A stretch of DNA of 64,000 nt, taken from NCBI RefSeq assembly GCF_036227325.1, contig NZ_CP109467.1, positions 1,674,001-1,738,000 on the forward strand, read 5' to 3'. Under the pieces are notes generated by a model that was not told the DNA's origin, did no database searches, and was given only the letters and a program-made list of their open reading frames with translations. The stretch comes from Streptomyces sp. NBC_01465 (GTDB lineage: Bacteria > Actinomycetota > Actinomycetes > Streptomycetales > Streptomycetaceae). Both the position numbers and the translations under genes were made by a program. Shown one piece after another: positions 34,877-43,269 of this stretch. Position 1 is the stretch's first letter. Every line of letters starts with the position of its first letter.

Positions 34877-35478
34877 GCGGCACCGGGCCCATAGAGGAAG
34901 GCGCGTACGACCCCGCAACGCGCCCCACCGAAGTCATCGCCGCAGGCCCCCCGCCCCGCCGCCCCCGCCCGCTCCTCAGAGCCGCACTCGCCGTCGGCGC
35001 CGCCGCCCTCGCCCTCACCGCGGCACTCAGCCACGCCCAGCACACCCCGTCGCCGCGCCCGCAGCCCGAGCCCGCCCCACTGCCGCCCCGCCCCACCGGC
35101 GTCACCTCACTCACCTATGCCGGAACCGCCGGACCACCCGACCCCCGCAGCCACACCTTCACCTTCCGTATCCGCGCCACCCTCACGCAGGGACCCCCCA
35201 CCACCCTGGAACAACTCAGCCAGCCCTACGACGAGTTGACCATGACGCTGGAACCCGCAGCCCCCGTCGTTCTGCATTCCGGAAAGACCCGTTCCATCCT
35301 CCTGACAATCACCGCGCACCGATGCACGGGACTCCCCCTCGACACCGAACTCCCCTACCTGAATGTAACGCTGCGTAACATGCGCGCAATAGAAAACCCC
35401 AGCTACATACTCGGCGCCACATACGCCGCAGACCTGACAAAGTCACTGCGCGCAATCTGTCCGCAAACCGTTCGGTGA
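34873..35478 (+). CDS. Single-pass membrane protein with extracytoplasmic domain, hypothetical
   Basis: About 201 residues. A Pro/Arg-rich cytoplasmic start (PPPRRPRPLLR) is followed by one transmembrane helix (AALAVGAAALALTAALS), a Pro-rich spacer and a beta-rich outer domain (FTFRIRATLTQG, DELTMTLEPAAP, SILLTITAHRCTGLPLDTELPYLNVTLRN). It is coupled to the lipoprotein gene by a 4-bp overlap, so the two may form an envelope complex. The last third uses codons unusual here (AAT, GTA, ATA), so composition drifts from its neighbours. The function is unknown. Confidence 0.72.
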   Translation: MSGTGPIEEGAYDPATRPTEVIAAGPPPRRPRPLLRAALAVGAAALALTAALSHAQHTPSPRPQPEPAPLPPRPTGVTSLTYAGTAGPPDPRSHTFTFRIRATLTQGPPTTLEQLSQPYDELTMTLEPAAPVVLHSGKTRSILLTITAHRCTGLPLDTELPYLNVTLRNMRAIENPSYILGATYAADLTKSLRAICPQTVR

Positions 35479-35510
35479 ACCATCCAACTCTCGTAACGGA
35501 ACTGCGGTTT

Positions 35511-35523
35511 CTCACATAGTGAG
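35511..35523. promoter_or_regulatory. Dyad in the liv operon upstream region
   Basis: CTCAC-ATA-GTGAG, a perfect 5+5 palindrome, about 225 bp before the substrate-binding protein gene, inside a 269-bp upstream region that carries no other gene. It is a candidate operator for a nutrient-responsive regulator; this is inference only. Confidence 0.3.
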
Positions 35524-35747
35524 CCAACCGGTGCAGACCACTAAAGCGCGATCTGCCCGCATTGCCCTCCATGCGTTTCGCATTGGCATAACAAGACAGT
35601 CACATCCTGACGGCCCCGCTCCCGCACCCCACCCCCTGCCCTTAGAGTCACGGCCAGTCACCGCGCCGCCGGCAGCACCACCCAGTACGGCCCGGCGAGT
35701 GCAACGGCTCCTCAGCAGAGGGGGCCGCGCCTGGGAAAGGACTCACC

Positions 35748-36971
35748 GTGCGAAACCGTTCTTTGCTCATCCTCACCACCGCCATCACCACCGGTGCCCT
35801 CACACTGACCGCCTGCGGTTCGCGCGACGACAACAAGAGCAGCAGCAGCGGCACCACCGTCTACATCGGTGTCGATGCCCCGCTCACCGGTTCGCTCTCC
35901 GCGCTCGGCCAGGGCATCAAGAACTCCGTCGACCTTGCCGCGAAGACCGCGAACAAGAACAACGAAGTCAAGGGCGTCACCTTCAAGATCGTGGCCCTCG
36001 ACGACCAGGCTGTACCGGCCTCCGGCCACCAGAACGCCGTCCAGCTCGTCGCCAACAAGGACGTCCTCGGCGTCGTCGGCCCCCTGAACTCCGGCGTCTC
36101 GCAGTCGATGCAGTCCGACTTCGCCAAGGCCCACCTCACCCAGGTCTCCCCGGCCAACACCAACCCCTCCCTCAGCCAGGGCGACAACTGGGGCTCCGGA
36201 GACCTGAAGCGCCCCTTCGACACCTACTTCCGTACGGCCACCACCGACGTCATCCAGGGCCGCTTCGCCGCGCAGTACTACTACAACGACGCGAAGAAGC
36301 GGAAGGTCTTCGTCATCGACGACAAGCAGACCTACGGCGCCGGCCTCGCAGCGATCTTCTCCAAGGAATTCGAGCGACTCGGCGGAAAGGTCGTCGGCAC
36401 CGACCACATCACGGTGAAGGAGACCGACTTCTCCTCCACCGCCGCCAAGGTCAAGACCGCAGGCGCCGACTCCGTCTACTTCGGCGGCCAGTACCCCGAG
36501 GGCGGCCTCATCGCCGACCAGGTCAAGACCGCCGGAGCCAAGGTCCCCACCATGGGCGGCGACGGCGTCTACGACCCCGCCTTCATCAGCGCGTCCGGCA
36601 CCTCCAACGACGGTGACCTCGCCACCTCGGTCGGCTACCCGGTCGAGAAGCTCGACACCGCGAAGACGTTCATCGCCGACTACAAGGCAGCCGGATACAA
36701 GGACCCCTACGCGGCCTACGGCGGCTACTCCTACGACGCCGCCTGGTCCATCATCCAGGCCGTCAAGACAGTCGTGAACGACAACGACGGCAAGCTCCCC
36801 GACGACGCCCGCGCCAAGATCACCACGGCCATGGCCAAGGTCTCCTTCAACGGTGTGACCGGAGCAGTCGCCTTCGACCAGTACGGCGACACCACCAACA
36901 AGCAGCTCACCGTCTACAAGGTCGAGGGTGGCGTCTGGAAGTCCGTCAAGAGCGCCACGTTCAAGGACTGA
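35748..36971 (+). CDS. Branched-chain amino acid ABC transporter, substrate-binding lipoprotein
   Basis: A 407-residue periplasmic-binding-protein family member (type 1, LivJ/LivK-like). It is a lipoprotein: short basic N-terminus, hydrophobic core and lipobox LTAC (Cys ~24). Characteristic segments are YIGVDAPLTGSLSALGQGIK, DDQAVPASGHQNAVQLV, VVGPLNSGVSQSM, FVIDDKQTYGAGLAAIFSKEF and YFGGQYPEGGLIADQ. It captures Leu/Ile/Val or a similar amino acid and delivers it to LivHM. It starts at GTG with GGAAAGGA 6 nt upstream. A strong hairpin follows, so it is likely expressed above the permease genes. Confidence 0.95.
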   Translation: MRNRSLLILTTAITTGALTLTACGSRDDNKSSSSGTTVYIGVDAPLTGSLSALGQGIKNSVDLAAKTANKNNEVKGVTFKIVALDDQAVPASGHQNAVQLVANKDVLGVVGPLNSGVSQSMQSDFAKAHLTQVSPANTNPSLSQGDNWGSGDLKRPFDTYFRTATTDVIQGRFAAQYYYNDAKKRKVFVIDDKQTYGAGLAAIFSKEFERLGGKVVGTDHITVKETDFSSTAAKVKTAGADSVYFGGQYPEGGLIADQVKTAGAKVPTMGGDGVYDPAFISASGTSNDGDLATSVGYPVEKLDTAKTFIADYKAAGYKDPYAAYGGYSYDAAWSIIQAVKTVVNDNDGKLPDDARAKITTAMAKVSFNGVTGAVAFDQYGDTTNKQLTVYKVEGGVWKSVKSATFKD

Positions 36972-37003
36972 CCACCGCACCGCCCCGCATCACCTGATCC
37001 AGA

Positions 37004-37035
37004 CCGCGCGGGGGCGCAACAGCGCCCCCGCGCGG
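37004..37035 (+). terminator. Intra-operon stem-loop between the binding protein and permease genes
   Basis: A perfect 14-bp GC-rich inverted repeat (CCGCGCGGGGGCGC with GCGCCCCCGCGCGG), loop AACA, no T-run. It is well placed to attenuate transcription or protect the upstream mRNA, giving more binding protein than membrane components, a known strategy in ABC operons. Confidence 0.7.
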
Positions 37036-37068
37036 AGTCATACCCGACACACTCATCGGAGGCCTGCG

Positions 37069-38001
37069 GTGCACGAACTGCCGCAAACGCTGGCCAACGG
37101 CCTGACCCTTGGTGCCCTCTACGGCCTCGTTGCCATCGGCTACACCATGGTTTACGGCATCGTCCAGCTCATCAACTTCGCCCATGGCGAGATCTTCATG
37201 ATCGGCGGCTTCGGCGCCCTCACCATCTACCTCTGGCTCCCCAGCGGAACCAGCCTGCTGGTGACCATCCCCCTCATGCTCGTCGGCGGCATCATCGCCT
37301 CGACACTGATCGCGACCGCCGCCGAACGATTCGCCTACCGGCCACTGCGCACCGCGCCCCGCCTGGCCCCCCTGATCACCGCGATCGGCCTCTCCATCGC
37401 GCTCCAGCAGATCGTCTGGGGCTTCTACCCCGACGCCAAGAAGCCGCGCCCGTTCCCCCAGTTCGCCGACTCCGCCTTCCAGATCACCGACAACCTGCGG
37501 ATCCAGCGCGCTGACCTCTTCCTCCTCATAGCCGCCCCCGTCTGCATGATCATCCTCGGGATCTTCGTCAACAAGAGCCGCTCAGGCCGCGCCATGCAGG
37601 CCACCGCACAAGACCCCGACACCGCAAAGCTCATGGGCATCAACACCGACCGCATCATCGTGATGGCCTTCGCCATCGGCGCCACCTTCGCCGCCGTCGC
37701 CGCCGTCGCCTACGGCCTCAGGACCGGCTCGATCGGCTACGAAATGGGCTTCATCATCGGCCTCAAGGCCTTCACCGCAGCCGTACTCGGCGGCATCGGC
37801 AACATCTACGGAGCCATGCTCGGCGGCGTCGTACTCGGCCTCGCCGAAGCCCTCTCCATCCAGTACATCCAGGACATCCCCGGAATGGACAAGCTCGGCG
37901 GCGGCGCCTGGGCCAACGTCTGGGCCTTCGTCCTCCTCATCGTCGTCCTCCTGGTCAGGCCCCAAGGCCTACTGGGCGAACGAGTCGCGGACAGGGCGTG
38001 A
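37069..38001 (+). CDS. livH: Branched-chain amino acid ABC transporter permease (LivH-type)
   Basis: A 310-residue polytopic protein of the BPD_transp_2 family, with helices such as TLGALYGLVAIGYTMVYGIV, LVTIPLMLVGGIIASTLIA and LFLLIAAPVCMIILGIFV. It carries LINFAHGEIFMIG and AMQATAQDPDTAKLMGIN, the family's signature cytoplasmic loop that contacts the ATPases (EAA-like). It starts at GTG with GGAGG 6 nt upstream. It should pair with LivM to form the membrane channel. Confidence 0.95.
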   Translation: MHELPQTLANGLTLGALYGLVAIGYTMVYGIVQLINFAHGEIFMIGGFGALTIYLWLPSGTSLLVTIPLMLVGGIIASTLIATAAERFAYRPLRTAPRLAPLITAIGLSIALQQIVWGFYPDAKKPRPFPQFADSAFQITDNLRIQRADLFLLIAAPVCMIILGIFVNKSRSGRAMQATAQDPDTAKLMGINTDRIIVMAFAIGATFAAVAAVAYGLRTGSIGYEMGFIIGLKAFTAAVLGGIGNIYGAMLGGVVLGLAEALSIQYIQDIPGMDKLGGGAWANVWAFVLLIVVLLVRPQGLLGERVADRA

Positions 38002-38006
38002 TACCG

Positions 38007-39791
38007 ATGACCACCACCACCCACGAGACCACCCCGGTCATCCCGCTCCCGGCCGCGGCAGCACGCCTCGCCACCACCGTCGGCGCGCTCGCCACGCTCG
38101 TCTCCACCTTCCTCGCCTGGACGTGGACCAGCGAATTCCCCGGCGACCTCACCGTCACCGGATACCCCGGCGGCCTCCAGATCGTCACCCTCACCGGCGC
38201 CCTGCTCACGCTGCTCTTCCTCGCAGCCGGCTACGGCACCCCAGGACTCCGCTGGCTCAACCCGGCAGGCACCAACAACGCCGTACTCCTCCTGGCCGTC
38301 GGCACCTTCGCCACCACCTGGTTCACGGTCATCGCCATCGCCCAGGAACTCGGCGGCATCGCCAACCTCGAACCCGGTGGCTTCGTCGCAGCAGCGACCT
38401 CCCTCATCACCGTGCTCGCAGCACTGGGACTCCCGCTCCCCCGCACCACCGACCCGACCGCCAACGGCCTGAAGAAATCCCTCTTCCCGGTCTTCGGCAC
38501 CGGCGGAACCCCACTCAGTCGCCCCAAGCAACTCCCCTCCTGGGCCGAGATCCTGATCGTCGCCGTCGCATTCGCCCTCGGCCTCTACATCGCCGCTTAC
38601 GGCATCCAGGCCACCAGCGAACTCTTCGTCGGCTTCCTCATCCTCGCCGGCTTCGGCGTCCTCGCGCTCTCCCGATCCGGCCTCAGCAGCCGCCTCAGCG
38701 CACTCACCGCGAAGTACCGCAAGGTGACCGTCCTCGCAGCCTTCGCAGCCGCCGCGGCGTTCCCCTTCACCCAGGACACCGACGAGTTCACCCTCCTCGC
38801 CGTCTCCATCCTGATCTTCGCCACCGTGGCCCTCGGCCTCAACGTCGTCGTCGGCCTCGCCGGACTCCTCGACCTCGGATACGTCGCCTTCCTCGGCGTC
38901 GGCGCCTACACCGCCGCCCTCGTCTCCGGAACGACCGCCTCCACCTTCGACGTCCACTTCCCCTTCTGGGCCGCAGCCCTCACCGGCGCCGCAGCCTCCC
39001 TCATCTTCGGCGTCCTCATCGGCGCCCCCACGCTGCGACTGCGCGGCGACTACCTCGCCATCGTCACCCTCGGCTTCGGAGAAATCTTCCGCATCGCCAT
39101 GGGCAACCTCGACGGCTCCTCGGGCCCCAACATCACCAACGGCCCCAACGGCATTCCGAACATCCCCGACCTCAAAATGTTCGGATTCGACTTCGGAGTC
39201 GAGCACAGCATCGGCGGCTTCACCCTCGGCAGTTACGCCAACTACTTCTGGCTGATGCTGATCTGCACCGCCCTCGTCGTGACGATCTTCGCCCGCGCCG
39301 GCAACTCCCGCATCGGCCGCGCCTGGGTCGCCATCCGCGAAGACGAGACCGCCGCCACCGCCATGGGCATCAACGGCTTCCGCGTCAAACTCATCGCCTT
39401 CGCACTCGGCGCCACCCTCGCCGGACTCGCCGGCACCGTACAAGCACACGTACAGCACACCGTCGTCCCCGAGATGTACGTCTTCGCAGGCCCGGTCCCG
39501 CCCAGCTCAGCCTTCCTCCTCGCCGCCGTCATCCTCGGCGGCATGGGCACCATCACCGGCCCGCTCCTCGGCGCGACACTGCTCTACGTCATCCCCACCA
39601 AGCTCCAGTTCCTCAACGACTACCAGCTGCTGTTCTTCGGCCTCGCGCTCATCCTGCTGATGCGCTTCCGTCCCGAAGGCCTCATCGCCAGCAAGCGACA
39701 GCAGCTCGAATACCACGAGGCCGACGAACCCGCCCTCCCCGAACAACGACTCGGCGGCACCACCACCGGCGTCACCAAAGCAGGGGCGTGA
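38007..39791 (+). CDS. livM: Branched-chain amino acid ABC transporter permease (LivM-type) with long N-terminal extension
   Basis: 594 residues, against about 330-420 for typical LivM. The canonical BPD_transp_2 core occupies roughly residues 265-570 (LGLNVVVGLAGLLDLGYVAF, LRLRGDYLAIVTLGFGEIF, the loop IREDETAATAMGINGF). The preceding ~260 residues add several extra hydrophobic helices and a polar loop. Its start overlaps or abuts the livH stop; I chose the ATG nine bases beyond the alternative GTG. The C-terminus is acidic. Confidence 0.93.
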   Translation: MTTTTHETTPVIPLPAAAARLATTVGALATLVSTFLAWTWTSEFPGDLTVTGYPGGLQIVTLTGALLTLLFLAAGYGTPGLRWLNPAGTNNAVLLLAVGTFATTWFTVIAIAQELGGIANLEPGGFVAAATSLITVLAALGLPLPRTTDPTANGLKKSLFPVFGTGGTPLSRPKQLPSWAEILIVAVAFALGLYIAAYGIQATSELFVGFLILAGFGVLALSRSGLSSRLSALTAKYRKVTVLAAFAAAAAFPFTQDTDEFTLLAVSILIFATVALGLNVVVGLAGLLDLGYVAFLGVGAYTAALVSGTTASTFDVHFPFWAAALTGAAASLIFGVLIGAPTLRLRGDYLAIVTLGFGEIFRIAMGNLDGSSGPNITNGPNGIPNIPDLKMFGFDFGVEHSIGGFTLGSYANYFWLMLICTALVVTIFARAGNSRIGRAWVAIREDETAATAMGINGFRVKLIAFALGATLAGLAGTVQAHVQHTVVPEMYVFAGPVPPSSAFLLAAVILGGMGTITGPLLGATLLYVIPTKLQFLNDYQLLFFGLALILLMRFRPEGLIASKRQQLEYHEADEPALPEQRLGGTTTGVTKAGA

Positions 39792-39799
39792 GGACCGAC

Positions 39800-40656
39800 A
39801 TGACCACCGACACCACCACCGGCGCCCCCGTCCTGGAGGCCACCGGAGTCACCATGCGCTTCGGCGGACTCACCGCCGTACGAAGCGTCGACTTCACCGT
39901 CAACAGCGGCGAGATCGTCGGCCTCATCGGCCCCAACGGCGCAGGCAAGACCACCTTCTTCAACTGCCTCACCGGCCTCTACATCCCCACCGAGGGCACC
40001 GTCCGCTACAAGGGCACCGTCCTCCCCTCCAAGCCCCACCTCGTCACCAAAGCCGGCATGGCGCGCACCTTCCAGAACATCCGGCTCTTCTCCAACATGA
40101 CCGTCCTGGAGAACGTCCTCGTCGGCCGCCACACCCGCACCAAAGAAGGCCTCTGGTCGGCCCTCCTGCGCGGCCCCGGCTTCAAGAAGGCCGAAGCCGC
40201 ATCGCACGAACGCGCCATGGAACTCCTCGAGTTCACCGGCCTCGCCGCCAAAGCCGACCACCTCGCGCGCAACCTCCCGTACGGCGAACAGCGCAAGCTC
40301 GAAATCGCCCGCGCCCTCGCCAGCGAACCCGGCCTCCTCCTCCTGGACGAGCCCACCGCCGGCATGAACCCCCAAGAGACGCGCGCCACCGAAGAGTTGA
40401 TCTTCGCCGTACGCGACCAGGGCATCGCCGTCCTCGTCATCGAGCACGACATGCGCTTCATCTTCAACCTCTGCGACCGCGTCGCCTGCCTCGTACAAGG
40501 CGAAAAACTCGTCGAAGGCACCTCCGACGTCGTCCAGAGCGACGAACGCGTCATCGCCGCCTACCTCGGCACCCCCTTCGAAGGCGCCCCCGGCGCCGAA
40601 GAAGTCGCCGAAGTAGAAGCAGCAGCGGATGCCGCAAGCACCGAAGGAGACACCAA

Positions 40657-40660
<4 letters not shown>
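39800..40660 (+). CDS. livG: Branched-chain amino acid ABC transporter ATP-binding protein (LivG-type)
   Basis: A 286-residue ABC ATPase: Walker A GPNGAGKTT, the LivG-specific ARTFQNIRLFSNMTVLENV around the Q-loop, the signature region LPYGEQRKLEIARAL (a variant of LSGGQ), Walker B LLLLDEPTAG, and the switch His in VIEHDM. It energises transport together with LivF. The ATG follows GAGGA, 9 bp after the livM stop. The C-terminus carries an acidic Ala/Glu-rich extension (EEVAEVEAAADAAS). Confidence 0.96.
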
Positions 40661-41373
<713 letters not shown>

Positions 41374-41388
41374 CCCCTCCAGGGAATG

Positions 41389-41422
41389 CAGAGGGCCCGC
41401 ACCGGCTGGTGCGGGCCCTCTG
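41389..41422. terminator. Bidirectional terminator between livF and the ANTAR regulator gene
   Basis: A perfect 15-bp inverted repeat (CAGAGGGCCCGCACC with its complement) and a 4-nt loop, between convergent genes. Confidence 0.9.
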
Positions 41423-41434
41423 TTGCGCTTGGTA

Positions 41435-42091
41435 CTACTGGCCCTTCGCGGCCTTCTTCTCCTCGGCGTCCTCGATGACCGCCTCGGCGACCTGCTGCAT
41501 CGAGAGGCGCCGGTCCATCGACGTCTTCTGGATCCAGCGGAACGCGGCCGGCTCGGTCAGTCCGTACTGCGTCTGCAGGATCGACTTCGCGCGGTCCACG
41601 AGCTTGCGCGTCTCCAGGCGGAGGGTGAGGTCGGCGACCTCGGACTCCAGAGCCTTCAGCTCGGAGAAGCGGGAGACGGCCATCTCGATGGCCGGCACGA
41701 CGTCGCTCTTGGAGAACGGCTTCACGAGGTACGCCATCGCTCCGGCGTCCCGCGCCCGCTCCACGAGGTCGCGCTGCGAGAACGCGGTGAGCATCAGCAC
41801 GGGGGCGATGGACTCCTCCGCGATCTTCTCTGCGGCGGAGATGCCGTCCAGGATGGGCATCTTCACATCGAGGATGACGAGGTCGGGCTTGTGCTCCCGG
41901 GCGAGATCGACGGCGGTCTGCCCGTCACCGGCCTCGCCTACGACCGCGTAGCCCTCTTCTTCGAGCATCTCTTTGAGGTCGAGGCGGATGAGGGCCTCGT
42001 CCTCGGCGATGACGACACGGGTCGTCAGCGGCGGGACGTGCGACTTGTCATCGTCGTCGGCGACGGGCTGGGGCGACTCGGGGGCGGTCAC
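41435..42091 (-). CDS. pdtaR: ANTAR-domain response regulator
   Basis: A 218-residue regulator: a receiver domain (VVIAEDEALIRLDLKEML, phospho-acceptor Asp ~75 in LVILDVKMP, conserved Thr in MLTAFS and Lys in YLVKPFS), then an ANTAR RNA-binding domain (~150-205, ETRKLVDRAKSILQTQYGLTEPAAFRWIQ). ANTAR proteins bind paired hexaloop hairpins in nascent mRNA and prevent termination. It resembles mycobacterial PdtaR, whose kinase PdtaS is encoded elsewhere; no kinase is adjacent. The start is GTG with GAGGAG upstream. Its RNA targets are unknown. Confidence 0.93.
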   Translation of the reverse strand: MTAPESPQPVADDDDKSHVPPLTTRVVIAEDEALIRLDLKEMLEEEGYAVVGEAGDGQTAVDLAREHKPDLVILDVKMPILDGISAAEKIAEESIAPVLMLTAFSQRDLVERARDAGAMAYLVKPFSKSDVVPAIEMAVSRFSELKALESEVADLTLRLETRKLVDRAKSILQTQYGLTEPAAFRWIQKTSMDRRLSMQQVAEAVIEDAEEKKAAKGQ

Positions 42092-42183
42092 GGGGACTCC
42101 TCGTTGCGGGGCATGCGCTGCCCCATGAGCCTACCTAGAGGCGGGGGCGCACAGTGACCCGGTACACTTCCGATCAGCACCGA

Positions 42184-42266
42184 GCCGGGTTGGTGAAATG
42201 GTAAACACGGAGGTCTCAAACACCTCTGCCTGAAAGGGCTTGCGGGTTCGATTCCCGCACCCGGTA
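42184..42266 (+). tRNA. tRNA-Leu (anticodon CAA)
   Basis: A cloverleaf with acceptor GCCGGGT/ACCCGGT (one G-U closing pair), anticodon arm GAGGT-CTCAAAC-ACCTC with anticodon CAA at 42217-42219, a long class II variable arm, and T-arm GCGGG-TTCGATT-CCCGC. The discriminator base is A, and CCA is not encoded. It reads UUG Leu codons. Confidence 0.96.
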
Positions 42267-42280
42267 CCTCTTGAATGTGT

Positions 42281-42297
42281 GCAGAGTCACACTCTGC
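42281..42297 (+). promoter_or_regulatory. Inverted repeat between tRNA-Leu and the endonuclease-like gene
   Basis: GCAGAGT-CAC-ACTCTGC, a perfect 7+7 dyad 14 bp past the tRNA 3' end. It may end the tRNA transcript or act as an operator for the following gene. Confidence 0.5.
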
Positions 42298-42340
42298 CGA
42301 TCTCACCTTGTGGGATGCGGCCAACACGCACCGTTGACGT

Positions 42341-43129
42341 ATGAACTTCCACGACTCAGAGGTGCGCCAGAAGGCCCTCACATTGCTGCGCGGCGGGGCT
42401 AAGAATGCCGATGTCGCACGCGAGCTGAACGTGCCTGCTGGGACCATCGGCTACTGGCTCCACACGGAACGATCCAAGCGCGGCGAGTGCCCCGGGAAGC
42501 ACAATCCGAAGTGTCCACGATGCGATGGCGTCGCGTTCGACGAGCGCGCCTACGCCTATCTGCTGGGCCTTTACCTGGGCGATGGGCACATAAGCCTGTA
42601 CTCCCAGCACCGGTCACCCAGCCTCATGATCACCCTCGACGATTCGTGGCCCGGCATCCAGGACGAGGCCGAGTCGGCAATGCGCGCGGTGTTCCCGGAG
42701 AACGCCACGTGCCGGGTCCGCAAGACGGGCTGCCACAACATCAAGATCTACTCGAACCACCTGTACTGCCTGTTTCCTCAGCACGGCCCCGGCAGGAAGC
42801 ACGAGCGCCCCATCGCCCTCAAACCCTGGCAGCAGGAGATCGTGGACGCCCACCCCTGGGACTTCATCCGTGGGCTCATCCACTCCGACGGGTGCCGGAA
42901 CATGAACTGGACCACGCGGATCGTCGGCGGTGAACGCAAGCGGTACGAGTACCCCCGCTACTGGTTCACCAATGTCTCCGTCGACATCCTGAAGCTCTAC
43001 ACGGACACCCTCGACAAGCTCGGCATCCAGTGGAGGCCCTGCACCCGGCACGGGAAGCCGTGGAACATCTCCGTCGCCCAGCGCGCATCCGTCGCACTCA
43101 TGGACCTACACGTAGGACCCAAGTACTGA
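42341..43129 (+). CDS. HTH-LAGLIDADG homing endonuclease-like protein
   Basis: A 262-residue protein in three parts. The first ~45 residues are a homeodomain-like HTH (ALTLLRGGAKNADVARELNV, then GTIGYWL). Next is a Cys/His cluster like a zinc ribbon (C50, H54, C58, C61). Two LAGLIDADG motifs follow: AYLLGLYLGDGHIS (~72-85) and FIRGLIHSDGC (~175-185), each ending in the acidic catalytic position. It is freestanding, not inside an intron or intein visible here. The upstream region lacks a Shine-Dalgarno, so it may be leaderless. It may instead have become a regulator; cleavage activity is unproven. Confidence 0.82.
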   Translation: MNFHDSEVRQKALTLLRGGAKNADVARELNVPAGTIGYWLHTERSKRGECPGKHNPKCPRCDGVAFDERAYAYLLGLYLGDGHISLYSQHRSPSLMITLDDSWPGIQDEAESAMRAVFPENATCRVRKTGCHNIKIYSNHLYCLFPQHGPGRKHERPIALKPWQQEIVDAHPWDFIRGLIHSDGCRNMNWTTRIVGGERKRYEYPRYWFTNVSVDILKLYTDTLDKLGIQWRPCTRHGKPWNISVAQRASVALMDLHVGPKY

Positions 43130-43137
43130 CCGAACAA

Positions 43138-43151
43138 TGTGACGCGTCACA
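43138..43151. promoter_or_regulatory. 14-bp palindrome upstream of the alkyl sulfatase gene
   Basis: TGTGACGCGTCACA, perfectly symmetric, about 119 bp before the sulfatase start. It contains GTG-N6-CAC, resembling Crp/FNR- or TetR/GntR-type operators. The regulator is unknown. Confidence 0.5.
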
Positions 43152-43269
43152 ACCCCCCACAGCCCCGCCAGGGATCATCACCAAATCCCCTTCGAAACCT
43201 TGACCCACCCGTACCCGCCCTGCGAAGTTCGCGTCATCCCTGTCGCGATCATCGTCCGAAGAGGTACGC

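Noticed and set aside
42184..42266. Integrated element attachment site at tRNA-Leu
   Set aside because: No integrase, no direct repeat of the tRNA 3' end and no boundary change in composition is seen nearby.
43130..43269. TTGACC near 43199 as a promoter of the alkyl sulfatase gene
   Set aside because: No recognisable -10 sequence is found at 16-18 bp.
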